DNA of 64,000 nt. Source: JBHIYN01 sp041984235 (GTDB lineage Bacteria > Pseudomonadota > Gammaproteobacteria > Ga0077536). Each line of letters starts with the position of its first letter. The stretch's first letter is position 1. Shown here piece by piece: positions 59,806-64,000 of the stretch. The notes beneath the pieces were generated by a model. It had not been told where the DNA came from. It did not search any database and was given only the letters and a program-made list of their open reading frames with translations. The stretch spans positions 62,001 through 126,000 of the forward strand of contig JBHIYN010000007.1 of NCBI GenBank assembly GCA_041984235.1, in the 5' to 3' direction. The position numbers and the translations under genes are program-made.

Positions 59806-60609
59806 ATGGCGAAACCACGCAGGCGCACCGTATCGGTACTCGGCGGTGCACTGGAAATGACGGTCAACGTGGCCGGCAAGGGCAAACCGCTGGTATTCCT
59901 GCACTCGGCGGGTGGCTTCTACTGGGATGATTTCCTCGACGGCCTGTCCGAGCATTACAAGGTCTACGCGCCGCACTTCCCGGGCACCGCACCCGGCAAG
60001 CCGAACGAGATCGAGAAGGTCGACAACCTGTGGGACACGGTCATCGCTTACGAAGACCTGCTCGACGCGCTCAAGATCCGCAAGTGCCGGCTGATGGGTC
60101 ATTCCTTCGGCGGTCTGCTCGCCGCCGAGCTCGCCGCGCAGCGGCCCAAGGCAATCGAGAAGCTGGTCCTGATCGCGCCGATCGGGCTGTGGAGCGAGGA
60201 CGCCCCCTACTCAGTGTGGAACTGGTGCGCACCGAGCTTCGACGAGATCCAGGACGTGCTGTTCTACGACCGCAACCACCCGGACGTGGTCAGACGCATG
60301 ACGCCGCCGACCAGCCGCCGCGCTGCCGACCAGTGGACCATCGACTTCATCTGGACGCTCGGCTGCACCAGCAAGGTGGTGTGGCCGATCCCGGACAAGG
60401 GCCTGAAGAAACGCATCCACCGCGTGGCCGCACCCAGCCTGGTGGTGTGGGGTGAGAACGACAAGCTGATCCCGCCCTACTACGCGCAGAAGTTCGGCGA
60501 GGCGCTGCCCGAGGCCGAGGTCTTCATGCTGCCGCAGTGCGGCCACGAGCCGCCGCTGGAGCAGCGCGAGAAGCTGCACGACAAGGTCACCACCTTCCTC
60601 GCCGCCTGA
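59806..60609 (+). CDS. Alpha/beta hydrolase
   Basis: Serine hydrolase of 267 aa. FLHSAGGFYWDDFLDGL is the oxyanion region, LMGHSFGGLLAAELAA the nucleophile elbow, VWGENDKLIPP the acid and PQCGHEPPLEQRE the His. GAGGAG precedes the ATG at 59806. It lies 27 nt after the LLM gene, so it probably hydrolyses the ester or lactone made by that enzyme (inference). Confidence 0.9.
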   Translation: MAKPRRRTVSVLGGALEMTVNVAGKGKPLVFLHSAGGFYWDDFLDGLSEHYKVYAPHFPGTAPGKPNEIEKVDNLWDTVIAYEDLLDALKIRKCRLMGHSFGGLLAAELAAQRPKAIEKLVLIAPIGLWSEDAPYSVWNWCAPSFDEIQDVLFYDRNHPDVVRRMTPPTSRRAADQWTIDFIWTLGCTSKVVWPIPDKGLKKRIHRVAAPSLVVWGENDKLIPPYYAQKFGEALPEAEVFMLPQCGHEPPLEQREKLHDKVTTFLAA

Positions 60610-60620
60610 GGGCGCGCCCG

Positions 60621-61091
60621 GTGCCGCGGCACAGCGCGACCGTCGCGTGGCAGGCGGCGCCGGGCGGCTTCGAACGCGGGCGCTTCTCGCGCGCCCATCG
60701 CTGGCGCTTCGACGGCGGCCTGGAAGTACCGGCCTCGGCGTCGCCGGCCGTGATCCCGGCGCCGTGGTCGGATGCCTCCGGCATCGATCCCGAGGAGGCC
60801 TTCGTGGCCGCGCTGGCGAGCTGCCACATGATGAGTTTTCTGTACCTCGCCAACCGCGACGGCATCGAGGTCAGGGCCTACGAAGACGAGGCCACAGGTG
60901 AACTCGGGCGCCGCGAAGACGGGCGCCGTGCGATGACGCAGGTGACGCTGCGGCCGCGGGTGGTCTACGGCGAGGGCGCCGCACCGGATGCGGCCAGCGA
61001 ACGCGCGCTGCACGAGGCCGCGCACGAGATTTGCTACATCGCCAATTCGGTGACCACGACGATCGTGATCGAGCCGCAGACCACGCCGTAA
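60621..61091 (+). CDS. OsmC family peroxidase-like protein
   Basis: Protein of 156 aa of the OsmC/Ohr fold. The first reactive Cys is C68 in FVAALASCHMMSFLYLA and the second is in HEICYIANSV, the two-Cys peroxidase arrangement. GTG 60621 lies 11 nt after the hydrolase stop. It likely detoxifies organic peroxides formed by the oxygenases nearby. Confidence 0.85.
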   Translation: MPRHSATVAWQAAPGGFERGRFSRAHRWRFDGGLEVPASASPAVIPAPWSDASGIDPEEAFVAALASCHMMSFLYLANRDGIEVRAYEDEATGELGRREDGRRAMTQVTLRPRVVYGEGAAPDAASERALHEAAHEICYIANSVTTTIVIEPQTTP

Positions 61092-61159
61092 GCCGTCGGC
61101 ACCGGTAATCCGGCCGCCGAATCCCTATACTGAACGACCCTCCCGCTAGGAGCATCTCC

Positions 61160-62347
61160 ATGAGCCCACGCCTCGGCTTCGGCATCTTCCTCGCCCCGTT
61201 CCATCGCGCAGGCGAGAATCCCACGCTCGCCTTCCAGCGCGATCTGGAGCTCATCCAGCATCTCGACACCCTCGGCTACGACGAGGCCTGGATCGGCGAG
61301 CATCACTCGGCCGGTAGCGAGATCATCGCGAGCCCCGAGATCTTCATCGCCGCGGCCGCGGAGCGCACGCGCCACATCCGCCTCGGCACCGGCGTGATCA
61401 GCGTCGGCTACCACAATCCCCTGTGGGTGGCGCAGCGCCTGGTGCTGCTCGATCACCTCACCCACGGGCGCATGATGTTCGGCGCCGGGCCCGGCTCGCT
61501 GCCGACCGACGCGCACATGATCGGCATCGAGCAGAAGGACACCCGCGACCTGCTCGAGCAGGGCTTCGACATCATCATGCAGCTCCTCACCAGCGAGGAG
61601 CCGATCAACTTCCGCAACGAGCGCTGGGACCTGCGCGAGGCGCAACTCCATCTCAGGCCTTACTCCAACCCGCTGTTCGATTGCGCGGTGGCGGCGGTGG
61701 CCTCGCCGTCGGGTCCGCGCCTGGCCGGCAAGCACGGCGTCGGCCTGCTCTCGCTGGGCGCCACCCACGCCGCCGGCTTCGACGCCCTCGCCCTGCACTG
61801 GGACGTGATGGAGCAGCGCGCGGCGCAGTTCGGCACCGTCGCGGATCGCGCCAAGTGGCGCCTGGTCGGCGTGCTGCATTGCGCGGAGACGCGCGACCAG
61901 GCGCGCCGCGACGTCGCCTATGGCATCGAGTCGTGGTTCCGCTATTTCCAGTCGGTGGCCGGCCTGCCGCACATGAATCCCGAGGGCGACGTGGTCGACG
62001 AGATGATCGATTACGTGATGGAGTCCGGCCTCGGCGCGATCGGCACGCCGGAGGACTGCAAGGCGCAGATCGACAGCCTGATGTCGCAGTCCAACGGCGG
62101 CTTCGGCACCTACCTGATGCTCGCCCATGAATGGGCCAACACCCAGGCCACCCGGCGCAGCTACGAGCTCATCGCCAAGTACGTCATGCCCGAGTTCCAG
62201 GGCCAGGCGCATGCCACGCACAACGCGGTGGCGCGTGCGCGCGGACTGCGCGACAAGCTGCGCTCGGAGCAGCAGGCCGCGCTCGACGCCATGCGCGAGA
62301 AGCACGACGCGGAGACCGCGGCGCAGGACAAGGCCGCCGGCGGCTGA
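61160..62347 (+). CDS. LLM-class flavin monooxygenase, limonene monooxygenase-like
   Basis: Luciferase-like enzyme of 395 aa. RLGFGIFLAPFHRAGENPTL at the start, WIGEHHSAGSEIIASPEIF, LLDHLTHGRMMFGAGPGSLPTD and SPSGPRLAGKHGVGLLSLG resemble the LimB/alkanal monooxygenase branch. The C-terminal ~60 residues are a charged helix that may be a tail peculiar to this subgroup. A TAGGAGC site precedes ATG 61160. It may epoxidise or oxygenate a terpene-like substrate; the epoxide hydrolase at 39259 would suit such a product (speculative). Confidence 0.87.
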   Translation: MSPRLGFGIFLAPFHRAGENPTLAFQRDLELIQHLDTLGYDEAWIGEHHSAGSEIIASPEIFIAAAAERTRHIRLGTGVISVGYHNPLWVAQRLVLLDHLTHGRMMFGAGPGSLPTDAHMIGIEQKDTRDLLEQGFDIIMQLLTSEEPINFRNERWDLREAQLHLRPYSNPLFDCAVAAVASPSGPRLAGKHGVGLLSLGATHAAGFDALALHWDVMEQRAAQFGTVADRAKWRLVGVLHCAETRDQARRDVAYGIESWFRYFQSVAGLPHMNPEGDVVDEMIDYVMESGLGAIGTPEDCKAQIDSLMSQSNGGFGTYLMLAHEWANTQATRRSYELIAKYVMPEFQGQAHATHNAVARARGLRDKLRSEQQAALDAMREKHDAETAAQDKAAGG

Positions 62348-62382
62348 ACGCCCCCCTAATTTTCGAGACCAGGAGAACGCCC

Positions 62383-62799
62383 GTGGACCTGATGAAAATG
62401 GCGACGCAGTTGTTCCTCAGCAAGATCGGCAGCAGTGGCCTCGACCCGGCGCTGGTCCAGCAGGCGCTCGGCAGCCTGCTCGGCGGCGCCGACGGCAAGC
62501 TCGACATCGCCGACCTGGTGCAGAAGTTCAGCAACGGCGGCCTCGCCGCGATGGCCCAGTCCTGGCTCGGCGACGGCGCCAATGCGGCGATCTCGCCGCA
62601 GCAGGTGATGGAAGTGCTCGGCCGCCAGTCGGTCGACAGCTTCGCGGGACAGATCGGGGTCGAACGCGAACAGGCCGCCGACGGTCTCGCCGGCATGCTG
62701 CCGGAACTGATCGACAAGGCCTCCAGCGGCGGCAGCCTGCTCGACTCGGTAGGCGGCGCCAGCGGCCTGCTGGGGGCCGCCTCGAAGCTGTTCAAGTAA
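62383..62799 (+). CDS. DUF937 / YidB-like protein
   Basis: Protein of 138 aa from GTG 62383 with AGGAG upstream. It shows the YidB pattern: QQALGSLLGGADGKLDIADLV, GGLAAMAQSWLGDGANAAIS, then MEVLGR and LAGMLPELIDKASSGGSL. Gly- and Ala-rich and helical, function unknown. Its stop and the next start share TAATG, so it is translationally coupled to the carbonic anhydrase gene. Confidence 0.85.
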   Translation: MDLMKMATQLFLSKIGSSGLDPALVQQALGSLLGGADGKLDIADLVQKFSNGGLAAMAQSWLGDGANAAISPQQVMEVLGRQSVDSFAGQIGVEREQAADGLAGMLPELIDKASSGGSLLDSVGGASGLLGAASKLFK

Positions 62800-63578
62800 T
62801 GCGCGCGCTGCGCACCGCGCTCGCCGCGCTGACCCTGCTCCCGGCGGCCGGCATCGCCGCGGACGAGCACGCTCACTGGAGCTATCACGGCAGCGACGGG
62901 CCGACCGTGTGGGGCACGCTCAGCCCCGAGTACGCCGAGTGCGGCCGCGGCACCCGCCAGTCGCCCATCGACCTGCCGGTCGCGGTCGGCGTGGAGGCCC
63001 CCTCCGAGGCGCCGGCGGCACTGCGGGCGGCCCACCACGAGCACGTCATCGACGTCATCAACGACGGCCACACGGTGAAGGTGGTCTACGACGACGGCGA
63101 CGACCTGATGCTGGGCGACAAGACCTATTCGCTGGTGCAGTACCACTTCCACGCGCCCAGCGAGCACACCGTGGGCGGTGCGCACTTTCCGCTCGAGCTG
63201 CACCTGGTCCACCGGGCGCAGGACGGGGCGCTGGCCGTGCTCGCGGTGCTGCTGGAGAAAGGCCCGCACAACGACAACTTCGACCCGGTGCTGACCCACC
63301 TGCCGCAGGTCACGGGCGGCGCCGAGCACGTCGAGCATGTCGCCATCGACGTCGACCAGATGCTGCCGCACACGCGCAGCGTGTTCAGCTACACCGGCTC
63401 GCTGACCACGCCGCCCTGCACCGAGGGGGTGCGCTGGCTGGTGATGCGCGTGCCGGTGTCGCTGGATGCCGGGCAGATCAACCGGCTGGCGGACCTGCTC
63501 CACGACAACGCGCGCCCGGTGCAGCCGCTCGGCGAACGCCGGGTGTCCGCGTCCAGCCTCAACGACGGATCGCCCTGA
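62799..63578 (+). CDS. Periplasmic alpha-type carbonic anhydrase
   Basis: Exported zinc enzyme of 259 aa that interconverts CO2 and bicarbonate. Signal peptide MRALRTALAALTLLPAAGIA, then HWSYHGSDGPTVWGTL and QSPIDLP. The zinc histidines are in QYHFHAPSEH and ELHLVH, and SLTTPPCTEGVRWLV carries the gatekeeper Thr and one Cys of the family disulfide (partner Cys in AECGRG). Coupled to the DUF937 gene by TAATG. It could supply bicarbonate for import, for example by a SulP-type carrier, but that gene is 55 kb away. Confidence 0.94.
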   Translation: MRALRTALAALTLLPAAGIAADEHAHWSYHGSDGPTVWGTLSPEYAECGRGTRQSPIDLPVAVGVEAPSEAPAALRAAHHEHVIDVINDGHTVKVVYDDGDDLMLGDKTYSLVQYHFHAPSEHTVGGAHFPLELHLVHRAQDGALAVLAVLLEKGPHNDNFDPVLTHLPQVTGGAEHVEHVAIDVDQMLPHTRSVFSYTGSLTTPPCTEGVRWLVMRVPVSLDAGQINRLADLLHDNARPVQPLGERRVSASSLNDGSP

Positions 63579-63641
63579 TCAACCACCGGTTCGCGGCCGC
63601 ACCACCCGCGGCGGACCGTCCCGTTCCCGGAGAAAAGAACG

Positions 63642-64000
63642 ATGGAATTCGGCGTAGCCTTCACTTCCCGCATCGGCGACTACGACCTGGTCGCGCTGGC
63701 CGAGTCGCTCGGCTTCGACCAGGCCTGGTTTTTCGACTCGCAGATGATCTACTCGGACGTCTACGCGACCATGGCGCTGGCCGCGCGCGAAACCCGTCGC
63801 ATCCGCCTCGCGACCGGGGTCGCGGTGCCGACCACGCGCATGGCGCCGGTCATCGCACACTCGATTGCGAGCATCGCCCAGATTGCACCCGGCCGGGTCG
63901 AGCTGGGGGTCGGCAACGGCAATACCGCACGCCTCACCATGGGCCTGCGCCCGGTACCGCTGGGGCGCATGAAGAAGGAGATCCGCGTCATCCAGGCGCT
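63642..64000 (+). CDS. LLM-class flavin- or F420-dependent oxidoreductase, truncated by window edge
   Basis: The first ~119 residues are visible: MEFGVAFTSRIGDYDLVALAE, then GFDQAWFFDSQMIYSDVYATM, ATGVAVPTTRMAPVIAHSIA and PGRVELGVGNGNTARLTMG. The pattern is close to methylenetetrahydromethanopterin-reductase-like LLM proteins. GGAGAAAAG precedes ATG 63642. The C-terminus lies beyond the right edge. Confidence 0.88.
   Translation, partial: MEFGVAFTSRIGDYDLVALAESLGFDQAWFFDSQMIYSDVYATMALAARETRRIRLATGVAVPTTRMAPVIAHSIASIAQIAPGRVELGVGNGNTARLTMGLRPVPLGRMKKEIRVIQA

Overview
This window is GC-rich DNA that looks like the accessory catabolic part of a Gram-negative, probably gammaproteobacterial, chromosome. 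The evidence is an OmpA/MotB-type protein, an RND efflux pump with its periplasmic adaptor, NhaA, a Tat-exported enzyme, a PQQ dehydrogenase with a c-type haem, and MhpB/MhpC-like ring-cleavage enzymes. The density of oxygenases, flavin monooxygenases of the luciferase-like (LLM) family, thiolases and alpha/beta hydrolases suggests a hydrocarbon, aromatic or terpenoid degrader. The genus is not resolved from sequence alone. No tRNA, rRNA, CRISPR array or transposase gene was seen.

Layout. 1-7.5 kb (minus strand): a hybrid histidine kinase cut by the left edge, an LLM monooxygenase / GFA / C45-amidase / hydrolase run, and a SulP anion transporter that diverges from a 58-residue ribbon-helix-helix protein across an AT-rich inverted repeat. 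7.9-19.6 kb (all minus): a large cluster joining a complete biotin-dependent carboxylase (biotin carboxylase, carrier, carboxyltransferase-like subunit) to a split dikinase of the PEP synthase / pyruvate phosphate dikinase type (ATP-grasp plus phospho-His subunit, a second phospho-His subunit, two proteins of unknown function), with two thiolases and an SDR. This is the best candidate for an undescribed system. I infer ATP-driven activation of both a substrate and bicarbonate, giving a carboxylated product that is then cleaved by thiolysis. 19.8-23.8 kb (plus): a MotA/MotB-like pair, an ArsC-like selenoprotein with an in-frame UGA, and NhaA. 23.8-29.3 kb (minus): RND pump, adaptor and a MetE-like protein. 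29.5-31.3 kb (plus): a Tat-exported vanadium haloperoxidase. 31.4-37.1 kb (minus): a five-gene aromatic operon (LLM, HpaB-like, MhpC-like, MhpB-like, MetE-like) diverging from a GntR/FCD regulator over a perfect palindrome. 38-45 kb: an HsaA-like flavin enzyme, an epoxide hydrolase, an OmpR-type regulator with a PAS hybrid kinase, and a Ser/Thr kinase with a receiver-like N-terminus. 45.2-50.1 kb: Rieske oxygenase alpha and beta, then a tungsten/molybdenum aldehyde oxidoreductase module (MoaD-like, AOR, ferredoxin). 50.2-58.4 kb: a degenerate rhodanese, a degenerate FmdB-like protein, an MFS transporter, a third thiolase, a repeat cluster, a VOC protein, a PQQ quinohaemoprotein dehydrogenase, a Crp/Fnr regulator and a 37-residue microprotein with a Crp-like site placed at -41.5. 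58.5-64 kb (plus): further LLM enzymes, a hydrolase, OsmC, a DUF937/YidB-like protein and a periplasmic alpha-carbonic anhydrase; the last LLM gene runs off the right edge.

A REPIN-like inverted repeat built on GGGGACATGCCAC occurs four times, at three loci, and each locus lies just 3' of one of the window's three thiolase genes. In one case it fills almost the whole gap between two genes and appears to have displaced the ribosome-binding site.
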